DNA of 64,000 bases from the NCBI RefSeq assembly GCF_900113905.1, contig NZ_FORC01000004.1:124001-188000 (forward strand), in the 5' to 3' direction. The first letter of the stretch is position 1, and each line of letters starts with the position of its first letter. Source of the stretch: Phytopseudomonas argentinensis (GTDB lineage Bacteria; Pseudomonadota; Gammaproteobacteria; Pseudomonadales; Pseudomonadaceae). The notes under the pieces are model-generated. The model had not been told where the DNA came from and did not search any database. It was given only the letters and a program-made list of their open reading frames with translations. This document shows positions 27,864-36,956 of the stretch, one piece after another. The translations under genes were made by a program, and so were the position numbers.

Positions 27864-27940
27864 GTGCCCGTAGCTCAGCTGGATAGAGCATCCGCCTTCT
27901 AAGCGGATGGTCGCAGGTTCGAGTCCTGCCGGGTGCGCCA
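27864..27940 (+). tRNA. tRNA-Arg(TCT)
   Basis: 77 bases including the encoded CCA. Acceptor GTGCCCG pairs with CGGGTGC, using wobble pairs. The D-loop is GCTCAGCTGGATAGAGC, the anticodon stem TCCGC/GCGGA holds loop CTTCTAA (anticodon TCT, reads AGA/AGG), and the T-arm is CAGGTTCGAGTCCTG. Clustered with His and Leu tRNAs as in other Pseudomonas. Confidence 0.96.
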
Positions 27941-27979
27941 CTAGGTGAGTCGGCACAAGTGAAGCAGTAAAGCAATATG

Positions 27980-28055
27980 GTGGGCGTAGCTCAGTTGGTA
28001 GAGCACAGGATTGTGGCTCCTGGTGTCGAGGGTTCGATCCCCTTCGTCCACCCCA
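27980..28055 (+). tRNA. tRNA-His(GTG)
   Basis: 76 bases with CCA. Acceptor GTGGGCG pairs with CGTCCAC, and the preceding G at 27979 can serve as the extra G-1 needed by histidyl-tRNA synthetase. The anticodon loop ATTGTGG carries GTG. The discriminator is C, as in bacterial tRNA-His. Confidence 0.96.
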
Positions 28056-28062
28056 TATTCTG

Positions 28063-28099
28063 AAAACGCCAGGCCCTTAAAAGCCTGGCGTTTTTGTTT
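28063..28099 (+). terminator. Intrinsic terminator inside the tRNA cluster
   Basis: AACGCCAGGC (28065-28074) pairs with GCCTGGCGTT (28083-28092) across an 8-base loop, followed by TTTTGTTTG. It stands between tRNA-His and tRNA-Leu, only 17 bases before the latter. Confidence 0.75.
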
Positions 28100-28116
28100 G
28101 TAAAAAGTATTACCAC

Positions 28117-28201
28117 GCGGACGTGGTGGAATTGGTAGACACACTGGATTTAGGTTCCAGCGCCGCAAGGCGTGAGAGTTCGAGTCTCTCCGTCCGCACC
28201 A
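28117..28201 (+). tRNA. tRNA-Leu(TAG)
   Basis: 85 bases with CCA and a long variable arm (CGCCGCAAGGCG), typical of leucine tRNAs. Acceptor GCGGACG pairs with CGTCCGC. The anticodon loop TTTAGGT carries TAG, reading CUA/CUG. It follows a terminator-like hairpin, so either read-through or a hidden promoter must supply it. Confidence 0.96.
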
Positions 28202-28239
28202 TCTTTTAGCGCCCCTCCCGTTTGCCACCTGCATCTAGG

Positions 28240-28268
28240 GTGACTTCTGCAACACCTCCCTCTAGAAT
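28240..28268 (+). promoter_or_regulatory. Candidate sigma-70 promoter of tig
   Basis: GTGACT (28240-28245) and TAGAAT (28263-28268) are separated by 17 bases and lie 60 bases before the tig start codon. The -10 is good and the -35 weak. Confidence 0.4.
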
Positions 28269-28328
28269 GCATGCCCTTGAATGGGGCCGGTAAGCGGCCG
28301 GCATACGTCTGTGCAACGAGGAATATCC

Positions 28329-29639
28329 ATGCAAGTTTCTGTTGAAAGCACTTCCGCTCTCGAGCGCCGCATGAGCATCACTGTGCCGGCCGAGCGTATC
28401 GAGACCCAGGTCAACAAGCGTCTGCAGCAGACTGCCCAGAAAGCCAAGATCCCTGGCTTCCGTCCTGGCAAAGTGCCGATGAGCGTGATCCGTCAGCGTT
28501 TCGAAGCCGATGCACGCCAGGAAGCCGTAGGCGACGTCATCCAGTCTTCCTTCTATGAGGCCGTTGCCGAACAGAAACTCGCACCTGCTGGTCAGCCTTC
28601 GGTCGAGCCGAAAGTGCTGGAGAAGGGCAAGGACCTGGAGTTCGTTGCGACCTTCGAGGTGTTCCCGGAAATCAAGGTCAGCGGCCTCGAAGCTATCGCC
28701 ATCGAGCGTCAGCAGGCTGAAGTGGCCGACTCCGACGTCGACAACATGCTGGAAATCCTGCGCAAGCAGAATACCCGTTTCGAAGCCGTCGAGCGCGCTG
28801 CCGAAAAAGACGACCAGCTGAACATCGATTTCGTCGGCAAGATCGACGGTGAGGCTTTCGCTGGCGGTTCCGCCACCGGCACTCAGCTGGTACTGGGCTC
28901 CGGCCGCATGATCCCGGGCTTCGAAGATGCCCTGATCGGTGCCAAGGCTGGTGAAGAGCGGGTGATCAATCCGACCTTCCCCGAGGATTACCAGAACCTC
29001 GATCTGGCCGGCAAGACCGCTGAGTTCACCGTCAAGGTCAACAGCGTCTCCGCGCCGCAACTGCCTGAGCTGAACGACGAATTCTTCGCCCTGTTCGGTA
29101 TCAAGGAAGGTGGTCTGGAAGGCTTCCGCGCCGAGGTTCGCAAGAACATGGAGCGCGAGCTGCGTCAGGCCATCAAGTCCAAGATCAAAAACCAGGTGAT
29201 GGAAGGCCTGCTGGCTGCCAACCCGGTCGAAGTGCCCAAGGCGCTGATCGCCAATGAAGTGAACAACCTGCGCGTGCAGGCCGTTCAGCAGTTCGGCGGC
29301 AACATCAAGCCGGATCAACTGCCGGCCGAGCTGTTCGAAGAACAAGCCAAGCGCCGCGTGTCCCTCGGCCTGATCGTTGCCGAAGTGGTCAAGCAGTTCG
29401 ACCTCAAGCCTGACGACGCCCGCGTCCGTGAGCTGATCCAGGAAATGGCCTCGGCCTACCAGGAGCCGGAGCAGGTCGTGGCCTGGTACTACAAGAACGA
29501 CCAGCAACTGAACGAAGTACGTTCGGTTGTACTGGAAGAGCAAGTTGTAGATACTGTTTTGCAGAAGGCCAACGTGACTGACAAATCGGTCTCTTACGAA
29601 GAAGCAGTCAAGCCGGCAGAAGCTCCACAAGCCGCCTGA
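28329..29639 (+). CDS. tig: Trigger factor, ribosome-associated chaperone and prolyl isomerase
   Basis: 436 residues from ATG 28329 (GAGGAA upstream); a longer frame begins 16 codons earlier without similarity. The ribosome-binding signature GFRPGKVPMSVI is at about 44-55. The FKBP-type PPIase domain (about 155-245) includes DDQLNIDFVGKIDGEAFAGG, split here, and the helical chaperone arms follow. It binds the ribosome exit tunnel and shields nascent chains. It heads the conserved tig-clpP-clpX-lon block. Confidence 0.98.
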   Translation: MQVSVESTSALERRMSITVPAERIETQVNKRLQQTAQKAKIPGFRPGKVPMSVIRQRFEADARQEAVGDVIQSSFYEAVAEQKLAPAGQPSVEPKVLEKGKDLEFVATFEVFPEIKVSGLEAIAIERQQAEVADSDVDNMLEILRKQNTRFEAVERAAEKDDQLNIDFVGKIDGEAFAGGSATGTQLVLGSGRMIPGFEDALIGAKAGEERVINPTFPEDYQNLDLAGKTAEFTVKVNSVSAPQLPELNDEFFALFGIKEGGLEGFRAEVRKNMERELRQAIKSKIKNQVMEGLLAANPVEVPKALIANEVNNLRVQAVQQFGGNIKPDQLPAELFEEQAKRRVSLGLIVAEVVKQFDLKPDDARVRELIQEMASAYQEPEQVVAWYYKNDQQLNEVRSVVLEEQVVDTVLQKANVTDKSVSYEEAVKPAEAPQAA

Positions 29640-29664
29640 TTTCTTCGCCTCGTTCGAGCACACC

Positions 29665-29690
29665 ATAAGCCAGCCTCAGTGCTGGCTTAT
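29665..29690 (+). terminator. Hairpin after tig
   Basis: A perfect 10-base stem, ATAAGCCAGC and GCTGGCTTAT, with a 6-base loop. No T-run follows, so it may be an mRNA-stabilising intercistronic hairpin rather than a full terminator. Confidence 0.5.
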
Positions 29691-29733
29691 GCGTATTCGA
29701 GACATGACTTTTATTAGGGAGCGAGTGCTGGAA

Positions 29734-30375
29734 ATGTCGCACAATCCTTTCATGCAGCAAATGTCCGATATCCAGGCCGCTGGTGGTCTGGTTCCCATGG
29801 TCGTCGAGCAGTCCGCTCGTGGCGAACGCGCCTACGACATCTATTCGCGTCTGCTCAAAGAGCGCGTGATCTTCCTGATCGGCCCGGTCGAAGACTACAT
29901 GGCCAATCTGGTAGCCGCGCAGTTGCTGTTCCTTGAGGCCGAGAACCCGGACAAGGACATCCACCTGTACATCAACTCGCCAGGCGGTTCGGTGACGGCT
30001 GGCATGTCGATCTATGACACCATGCAGTTCATCAAGCCCGACGTCTCGACCACCTGTATCGGTCAGGCGTGCAGCATGGGTGCGTTGCTGTTGGCTGGCG
30101 GCGCTGCAGGCAAGCGTTACTGCCTGCCGCATTCGCGGATGATGATTCACCAGCCGCTGGGTGGTTTCCAGGGCCAGGCGTCGGACATCGAAATCCACGC
30201 CAAGGAAATCCTCTTCATTCGCGAGCGTCTGAACCAGGTGCTGGCCAACCACACCGGTCAGCCGATCGAAGTGATCGCCCGTGACACCGATCGTGACCGC
30301 TTCATGAGCGGTGAGGAAGCGGTCAACTACGGCCTGATCGACAAGGTACACAGCCGTCGCGAGCAAATCGGCTGA
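29734..30375 (+). CDS. clpP: ATP-dependent Clp protease proteolytic subunit
   Basis: 213 residues from ATG 29734 (MSHNPFMQQM), matching the P. aeruginosa start; upstream codons are leader. The serine protease triad shows S114 in GQACSMGA, H139 in RMMIHQP and an Asp in the DTDRDRFM region. ClpP forms a double heptamer that degrades proteins delivered by ClpX, encoded just downstream, or ClpA. A 13-base hairpin separates it from clpX. Confidence 0.98.
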   Translation: MSHNPFMQQMSDIQAAGGLVPMVVEQSARGERAYDIYSRLLKERVIFLIGPVEDYMANLVAAQLLFLEAENPDKDIHLYINSPGGSVTAGMSIYDTMQFIKPDVSTTCIGQACSMGALLLAGGAAGKRYCLPHSRMMIHQPLGGFQGQASDIEIHAKEILFIRERLNQVLANHTGQPIEVIARDTDRDRFMSGEEAVNYGLIDKVHSRREQIG

Positions 30376-30383
30376 AGCGTGAC

Positions 30384-30413
30384 GCCACAGGCCGACAATG
30401 GTCGGCCTGTGGC
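30384..30413 (+). repeat. 13-bp perfect hairpin between clpP and clpX
   Basis: GCCACAGGCCGAC (30384-30396) pairs perfectly with GTCGGCCTGTGGC (30401-30413) around AATG. There is no T-run. It may attenuate or protect the clpP message while clpX uses its own promoter. Confidence 0.55.
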
Positions 30414-30421
30414 ACATCGGG

Positions 30422-30450
30422 CTTGAAAATGCCCCGGTTTGGCTCCATCT
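30422..30450 (+). promoter_or_regulatory. Predicted sigma-32 heat-shock promoter of clpX
   Basis: CTTGAAA (30422-30428) and CTCCATCT (30443-30450) are 14 bases apart. The consensus is CTTGAAA-N13-17-CCCCATNT, so the -35 is perfect and the -10 has one mismatch. It lies 34 bases before the clpX start. Confidence 0.65.
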
Positions 30451-30483
30451 TGTGTTTTAAGCCTACGGTATTGGATTGATCGA

Positions 30484-31764
<1,281 letters not shown>

Positions 31765-31787
31765 CGCGTTTGTCATATGTTGTAAGC

Positions 31788-31815
31788 AAGGGGCCTGCGG
31801 GCCCCTTTGCTTTTA
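31788..31815 (+). terminator. Intrinsic terminator after clpX
   Basis: AAGGGGCC (31788-31795) pairs with GGCCCCTT (31800-31807) around TGCG, followed by TGCTTTT. Confidence 0.75.
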
Positions 31816-31827
31816 CCTAAGGCAACG

Positions 31828-31856
31828 CTTGTTTTTTCGTGGGGCTACCCCCATCT
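31828..31856 (+). promoter_or_regulatory. Predicted sigma-32 heat-shock promoter of lon
   Basis: CTTGTTT (31828-31834) and CCCCATCT (31849-31856) are 14 bases apart. The -10 matches the sigma-32 consensus perfectly and the CTTG core of the -35 is kept. It lies about 58 bases before the lon start. The spacing is identical to the clpX candidate. Confidence 0.7.
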
Positions 31857-31914
31857 TAGGGTCAAGGGTACTCCCACCGTTTACGGCCGCAAGGCCGCCG
31901 TAGAGCTCAAAATC

Positions 31915-34311
31915 ATGAAGACAACCATCGAATTGCCTCTCCTGCCTTTGCGCGATGTCGTGGTCTATCCGCACATGGTCATCCCGCTTTTCGTAGGCCG
32001 TGAGAAATCCATCGAAGCGCTCGAAGCGGCGATGAATGGCGAAAAGCAGATTCTGCTACTCGCCCAGAAAGATCCCGCGGACGATGAACCGAGTGAAGAA
32101 GGGCTCTACCGAGTCGGTACCGTGGCAACCGTATTGCAGTTGCTCAAGTTGCCCGATGGCACCGTCAAGGTGCTGGTCGAGGGCGAGCAGCGTGGCGAAA
32201 TCGAGCAGTTCATCGAGGCCGATGGCTACAGCAGCGCCGAGGTACAGCTGCTCGACGAGGTCGAGGCGCCGGAGCGTGAAAGCGAGGTGTTCACCCGCAG
32301 CCTGCTGAGCCAGTTCGAACAGTACGTGCAGCTGGGCAAGAAGGTGCCCGCCGAGGTGCTGTCGTCGCTCAACAGCATCGATGAGCCCAGCCGCCTGGTC
32401 GATACCATGGCTGCGCACATGGTGCTGAAGATCGAGCAGAAGCAGGAGATTCTCGAGATCGTCGACCTGCCGACCCGGGTCGAGCACGTACTGGCCCTGC
32501 TGGACGCGGAAATCGACCTGCTGCAGGTCGAGAAGCGTATTCGTGGCCGCGTCAAGAAGCAGATGGAGCGCAGCCAGCGCGAGTACTACCTGAATGAGCA
32601 GATGAAGGCGATTCAGAAAGAACTCGGCGATAGCGAGGAAGGCCACAACGAGCTCGATGAACTCAAACGCCGCATCGAGAATGCCGGGCTGACCAAGGAA
32701 GCCTACGGCAAGGCCCAGGCCGAGCTGAACAAGCTCAAGCAGATGTCGCCGATGTCTGCCGAGGCCACCGTGGTGCGCTCCTATATCGACTGGCTGGTGA
32801 ATGTGCCGTGGAAGGCGCAGAGCAAGGTGCGCCTGGACCTCACCCGCGCCGAAAGCATCCTCGATGCCGACCATTACGGCCTCGAAGAGGTCAAGGAGCG
32901 CATTCTCGAGTATCTCGCCGTGCAGAAGCGCGTGAAGAAGCTCAAGGGCCCTGTGCTGTGCCTGGTGGGACCGCCTGGCGTGGGCAAGACCTCGCTGGCC
33001 GAGTCGATCGCCAGTGCCACCAACCGCAAGTTCGTGCGCATGGCGCTCGGCGGTGTGCGTGACGAAGCGGAAATCCGCGGCCATCGCCGCACCTACATCG
33101 GCTCCATGCCGGGGCGTCTGATCCAGAAGATGACCAAGGTCGGCGTGCGCAACCCGCTGTTCCTGCTCGATGAAATCGACAAGATGGGCCAGGACATGCG
33201 CGGCGACCCGGCGTCGGCGCTGCTGGAAGTGCTCGATCCGGAGCAGAACCACAATTTCAACGATCACTACCTGGAGGTCGATTACGACCTGTCCGATGTG
33301 ATGTTCCTGTGCACCGCCAACTCCATGAACATTCCGGCAGCCCTGCTGGACCGCATGGAAGTGATTCGCCTGCCAGGTTACACCGAGGACGAAAAGGTCA
33401 ATATCGCCACCAAGTACCTAGCGCCCAAGCAGATTCAGGCCAACGGTTTGAAGAAAACCGAGCTGGAATTCGAGGAAGCGGCGATCCGCGACATCATTCG
33501 TTACTACACCCGCGAGGCAGGTGTGCGCAGCCTCGAGCGGCAAATCGCCAAGGTCTGCCGGCGTGCGGTGAAGAAGCATGCCAAGGAAAAACGCTTCCAT
33601 GTGCTGGTTACGGCCGAGTCTCTCGAGGACTTCCTGGGCGTTCGCAAGCACCGCTATGGCCTGGCCGAACAGCAGGATCAGATCGGCCAGGTGACCGGTT
33701 TGGCCTGGACCCAGGTGGGCGGTGAACTGCTGACCATCGAGGCGGCCGTGGTGCCCGGCAAGGGCAACCTGATCAAGACCGGCTCGCTCGGCGATGTCAT
33801 GGTCGAATCGATCACAGCCGCGCAAACCGTGGTCCGCAGCCGTGCCCAGAGCCTGGGCGTGGCGCCGGACTTCTACGAAAAACGCGATATCCACATCCAC
33901 ATGCCGGAAGGTGCAACACCCAAGGATGGCCCGAGTGCCGGTGTGGGTATGTGCACTGCACTGGTGTCGGCATTGACGCAAATTCCGGTACGCGCCGACG
34001 TGGCGATGACCGGGGAAATCACCCTGCGTGGTCAGGTGCTGGCGATCGGTGGGCTCAAGGAAAAACTGCTGGCGGCGCACCGCGGTGGAATCAAAACGGT
34101 GATCATTCCCCAGGAGAATGTTCGCGATCTCAAGGAGATTCCCGAGAACATCAAGCAGGACCTGCAGATTAAACCGGTTAAATGGATTGACGAGGTCCTG
34201 CAAATTGCGCTGCAATACGCCCCGGAGCCCTTGCCAGACGCGGCTCCGGAGTTGGTTGCAAAGGATGAAAAACGCGAGTCTGATTCCAAGGAGCGAATCA
34301 GCACGCATTAG
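31915..34311 (+). CDS. lon: Lon ATP-dependent protease
   Basis: 798 residues from ATG 31915 (MKTTIELPLLPLRD). It has an N-terminal substrate-binding domain (1-300), an AAA+ module with Walker A GPPGVGKTS starting near 352 and Walker B FLLDEIDK, then the protease domain with catalytic S674 (KDGPSAG) and K717 (LKEKLLAA). Their 43-residue spacing equals that of E. coli Lon S679/K722. It degrades misfolded and regulatory proteins. It has its own heat-shock-type promoter. Confidence 0.98.
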   Translation: MKTTIELPLLPLRDVVVYPHMVIPLFVGREKSIEALEAAMNGEKQILLLAQKDPADDEPSEEGLYRVGTVATVLQLLKLPDGTVKVLVEGEQRGEIEQFIEADGYSSAEVQLLDEVEAPERESEVFTRSLLSQFEQYVQLGKKVPAEVLSSLNSIDEPSRLVDTMAAHMVLKIEQKQEILEIVDLPTRVEHVLALLDAEIDLLQVEKRIRGRVKKQMERSQREYYLNEQMKAIQKELGDSEEGHNELDELKRRIENAGLTKEAYGKAQAELNKLKQMSPMSAEATVVRSYIDWLVNVPWKAQSKVRLDLTRAESILDADHYGLEEVKERILEYLAVQKRVKKLKGPVLCLVGPPGVGKTSLAESIASATNRKFVRMALGGVRDEAEIRGHRRTYIGSMPGRLIQKMTKVGVRNPLFLLDEIDKMGQDMRGDPASALLEVLDPEQNHNFNDHYLEVDYDLSDVMFLCTANSMNIPAALLDRMEVIRLPGYTEDEKVNIATKYLAPKQIQANGLKKTELEFEEAAIRDIIRYYTREAGVRSLERQIAKVCRRAVKKHAKEKRFHVLVTAESLEDFLGVRKHRYGLAEQQDQIGQVTGLAWTQVGGELLTIEAAVVPGKGNLIKTGSLGDVMVESITAAQTVVRSRAQSLGVAPDFYEKRDIHIHMPEGATPKDGPSAGVGMCTALVSALTQIPVRADVAMTGEITLRGQVLAIGGLKEKLLAAHRGGIKTVIIPQENVRDLKEIPENIKQDLQIKPVKWIDEVLQIALQYAPEPLPDAAPELVAKDEKRESDSKERISTH

Positions 34312-34324
34312 CCGGATGCCTTCC

Positions 34325-34354
34325 TTGACACTTTTTTGGAGCCCTTGATATAAA
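34325..34354 (+). promoter_or_regulatory. Sigma-70 promoter of hupB
   Basis: A consensus TTGACA (34325-34330) and TATAAA (34349-34354) are separated by 18 bases, giving a leader of about 86 bases before the GTG start. Confidence 0.75.
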
Positions 34355-34446
34355 GCGGCTCTTACCGTGTCGGCAGGCCATCCAGCACCCGATTCGCTTC
34401 CATTAAAATCAAGAAACAACCTAAACCGAAATTAAGGGGACTTAGA

Positions 34447-34719
34447 GTGAACAAGTCGGAACTGATCGATGCCATCGCCGCATCTGCTGATATCCCGAAA
34501 GCTGTTGCTGGCCGTGCGCTGGACGCAGTGATTGAATCCGTTACTGGCGCTCTGAAGGCTGGTGATTCCGTCGTACTGGTTGGTTTCGGTACTTTCGCTG
34601 TCAAAGAGCGTGCTGCTCGCACTGGCCGCAACCCGCAGACTGGCAAGCCGATCAGCATCGCTGCTGCCAAGATTCCAGGTTTCAAAGCTGGTAAAGCGCT
34701 GAAAGACGCCGTCAACTAA
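34447..34719 (+). CDS. hupB: DNA-binding protein HU-beta
   Basis: 90 residues starting at GTG, with AGGGGACTTAGA just upstream. The complete HU fold is visible: MNKSELIDAIA, the signature GFGTFAVKERAARTGRNPQTG with the intercalating Asn-Pro (split at the arm), and the end PGFKAGKALKDAVN. HU dimers bend and compact DNA. It has a strong own promoter and terminator downstream of lon. Confidence 0.98.
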   Translation: MNKSELIDAIAASADIPKAVAGRALDAVIESVTGALKAGDSVVLVGFGTFAVKERAARTGRNPQTGKPISIAAAKIPGFKAGKALKDAVN

Positions 34720-34847
34720 GCGTCTTCGGGCCTTTGCCCGCCGGGTCGGCTAATCCCGGCTCGGTTGTGGGGCGGCAATAAGACCTAGAGGTCTGTCACG
34801 CCGGGGATTGTAGAGTCGTAATCCCGATCCGCTTCGCACGTTACGAG

Positions 34848-34876
34848 AAGGCGCATCCCAGGATGCGCCTTTCTTC
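34848..34876 (+). terminator. Intrinsic terminator after hupB
   Basis: AAGGCGCATCC (34848-34858) pairs perfectly with GGATGCGCCTT (34861-34871) across two bases, followed by TCTTCT. Confidence 0.75.
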
Positions 34877-34936
34877 TATCCGGATTTTACCCACGCTGCG
34901 CGGCCATTTTTAGTACGTGGCCGTTCTGGGGGAAGC

Positions 34937-36796
34937 ATGCTGCAAAATATCAGGGACAATTCACAGGGTTGGATTGCCAAAACCATCATCGGCCTGATCG
35001 TCGTTCTCATGGCCTTGACCGGCGTTGATGCCATCATCACCGGCACCGGCAACAGCCAGAACGCGGCCGATGTGAATGGCGAGAAGATCAGCCAGAACGA
35101 GCTCAATCAAGCTGTGGAAATGCAGCGCCGTCAGTTGCTGCAGCAACTGGGCAAGGAATTCGACCCGGCCATGCTGGATGAGCGTCTGCTGCGCGAGGCT
35201 TCTCTGAAAGGGCTGATCGAGCGTTCGCTGCTGCTGCAGGGCGCCAAGGACTCCAAATTCGCCTTTTCCCAGGCCGCGCTCGACCAGGTCATCGTGCAGA
35301 CTCCGGAGTTCCAGGTCGACGGTCGCTTCAATGCCGATCGTTTCGATCAGGTGATCCGTCAGCTTGGCTACACCCGGATGCAGTTCCGCCAGATGCTCGA
35401 GCAGGAAATGCTGATTGGTCAGCTGCGCGCCGGTATCTCCGGTAGCGGTTTCGTCACCGATGAAGAAGTGGCCGCGTTCGCCCGCCTGGAAAAGCAGACC
35501 CGTGATTTCGCCACGCGCACCATCAAGGCGGATCCTGGCGCGGTGAAAGTCAGTGATGACGACGTGAAGGCTTACTACGACGCCCAGCAGGCTCAGTTCA
35601 TGAGCCCGGAGCAGGTGGTCATCGAGTACGTGGAACTGAAGAAGGATGCATTCTTCTCGCAGGTTTCCGTAAGCGACGAAGAGCTCAAGGCCGCCTACGA
35701 GTCGGAAATCGCCAACCTGGCTGAGCAACGGGATGCTGCGCACATCCTGATCGAGGTTGGCGGTGACGTCAGCGACGAGCAGGCAAAGGCCAAGATCGAG
35801 GAGGTTCAGAAGCGCCTGCAGGGCGGTGAAGACTTCGCCGCCCTGGCCAAGGAGTTCTCCCAGGACCCCGGCTCGGCCAGCGCAGGCGGCGACCTGGGCT
35901 ATGCGGGCAAGGGCGTTTACGACCCGGCCTTCGAAGATGCCCTCTATGCCTTGAAACAGGACGAGGTGTCGCAGCCGGTACGTACCGAATTCGGCTGGCA
36001 TCTGATCAAGCTGCTTGGTGTGCAGGCCCCGGAAGTGCCGTCGCTCGCCAGCATGAAGGAAAAGCTCGAGACCGACCTCAAGGCGCAGCGCGTCGAACAG
36101 CGCTTCGTCGAGGCGACCAAGCAGCTTGAAGACGCCGCTTTCGAGTCCTCGGACCTGGCACAGCCTGCTCAGGAACTGGGCCTCAAGGTGCAGACCAGCG
36201 AGCCGTTCGGTCGCCAGGGCGGTACCGGTATAGCCGCGAACCGTCAGGTGCTGCAGGCCGCTTTCAGCCAGGAGGTGATGGAGGACGGCAGCAACAGCGG
36301 AGCCATCGAACTCGATCCGAACACCCTGGTGGTCATTCGCGTCAAGGAACACCGCAAGCCGCAACAGCTGGAGCTCGACCAGGTGAGCGACAGCATTCGC
36401 GCTCAGCTGACCCAGACCCGCGCCAGTGAAGCGGCCAAGGCAGCCGGCGAGCAATTGGTAAGCGAGCTGCGTGACGGCAAGGTCAAGCCCGAGGGTGCCG
36501 ATTGGCAGGTGGTTGAAGCCGCCACGCGCAACCAGGACGGTGTCGACCCGGCCATCCTGCAGGCACTGTTCCGTATGCCCAAGCCGACCGGCGAGCAGTC
36601 CGAATTCAGCGGTATCGCCCTGGCGAACGGTGATTTCGTGGTGGTCCGCCTCAAGGGTGTCAGCGAGCCCGAGCAGGCACTGAGCGACGAGGAGAAGGCC
36701 ATGTACCGCCGCTTCCTCGCCTCGCGCAGCGGCCAGCAGGACTTCGCGGCCTACCGCAAGCAGCTGGAGAGCAAGGCGGATATCGAGCGTTACTGA
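34937..36796 (+). CDS. ppiD: Membrane-anchored periplasmic folding factor PpiD (SurA N-terminal and parvulin domains)
   Basis: 619 residues. One transmembrane anchor at about 14-34 (KTIIGLIVVLMALTGVDAI) is followed by a SurA-like N-terminal chaperone region (GEKISQNELNQAVEMQR), then a parvulin domain near 265-355 (AAHILIEVGG, DLGYAGKGVYDPAFEDAL, EFGWHLIKL), and a second helical C-terminal region. It helps newly exported proteins leave the Sec translocon. It stands alone after hupB. Confidence 0.96.
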   Translation: MLQNIRDNSQGWIAKTIIGLIVVLMALTGVDAIITGTGNSQNAADVNGEKISQNELNQAVEMQRRQLLQQLGKEFDPAMLDERLLREASLKGLIERSLLLQGAKDSKFAFSQAALDQVIVQTPEFQVDGRFNADRFDQVIRQLGYTRMQFRQMLEQEMLIGQLRAGISGSGFVTDEEVAAFARLEKQTRDFATRTIKADPGAVKVSDDDVKAYYDAQQAQFMSPEQVVIEYVELKKDAFFSQVSVSDEELKAAYESEIANLAEQRDAAHILIEVGGDVSDEQAKAKIEEVQKRLQGGEDFAALAKEFSQDPGSASAGGDLGYAGKGVYDPAFEDALYALKQDEVSQPVRTEFGWHLIKLLGVQAPEVPSLASMKEKLETDLKAQRVEQRFVEATKQLEDAAFESSDLAQPAQELGLKVQTSEPFGRQGGTGIAANRQVLQAAFSQEVMEDGSNSGAIELDPNTLVVIRVKEHRKPQQLELDQVSDSIRAQLTQTRASEAAKAAGEQLVSELRDGKVKPEGADWQVVEAATRNQDGVDPAILQALFRMPKPTGEQSEFSGIALANGDFVVVRLKGVSEPEQALSDEEKAMYRRFLASRSGQQDFAAYRKQLESKADIERY

Positions 36797-36812
36797 TAGC
36801 CCGCATGAATGA

Positions 36813-36840
36813 CAAAGGCCCCGATCTCGGGGCCTTTGTG
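36813..36840. terminator. Terminator after ppiD, usable in both directions
   Basis: A perfect 12-base stem, CAAAGGCCCCGA (36813-36824) with TCGGGGCCTTTG (36827-36838), lies between the converging ppiD and yejF-type genes. In PAO1, from memory, fabI occupies this gap; here 36797-36956 has no gene. Confidence 0.75.
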
Positions 36841-36956
36841 TATCTGCAACAAAGGATTTTTCGCGGTGCTGTGCAGAGCAGATTGTCGAGCAGAATAGCC
36901 CAGCGCAGATGGCAGAACTGCGTCACCGTGATGGCTTTGCAGGTGGTGCTATGGGT

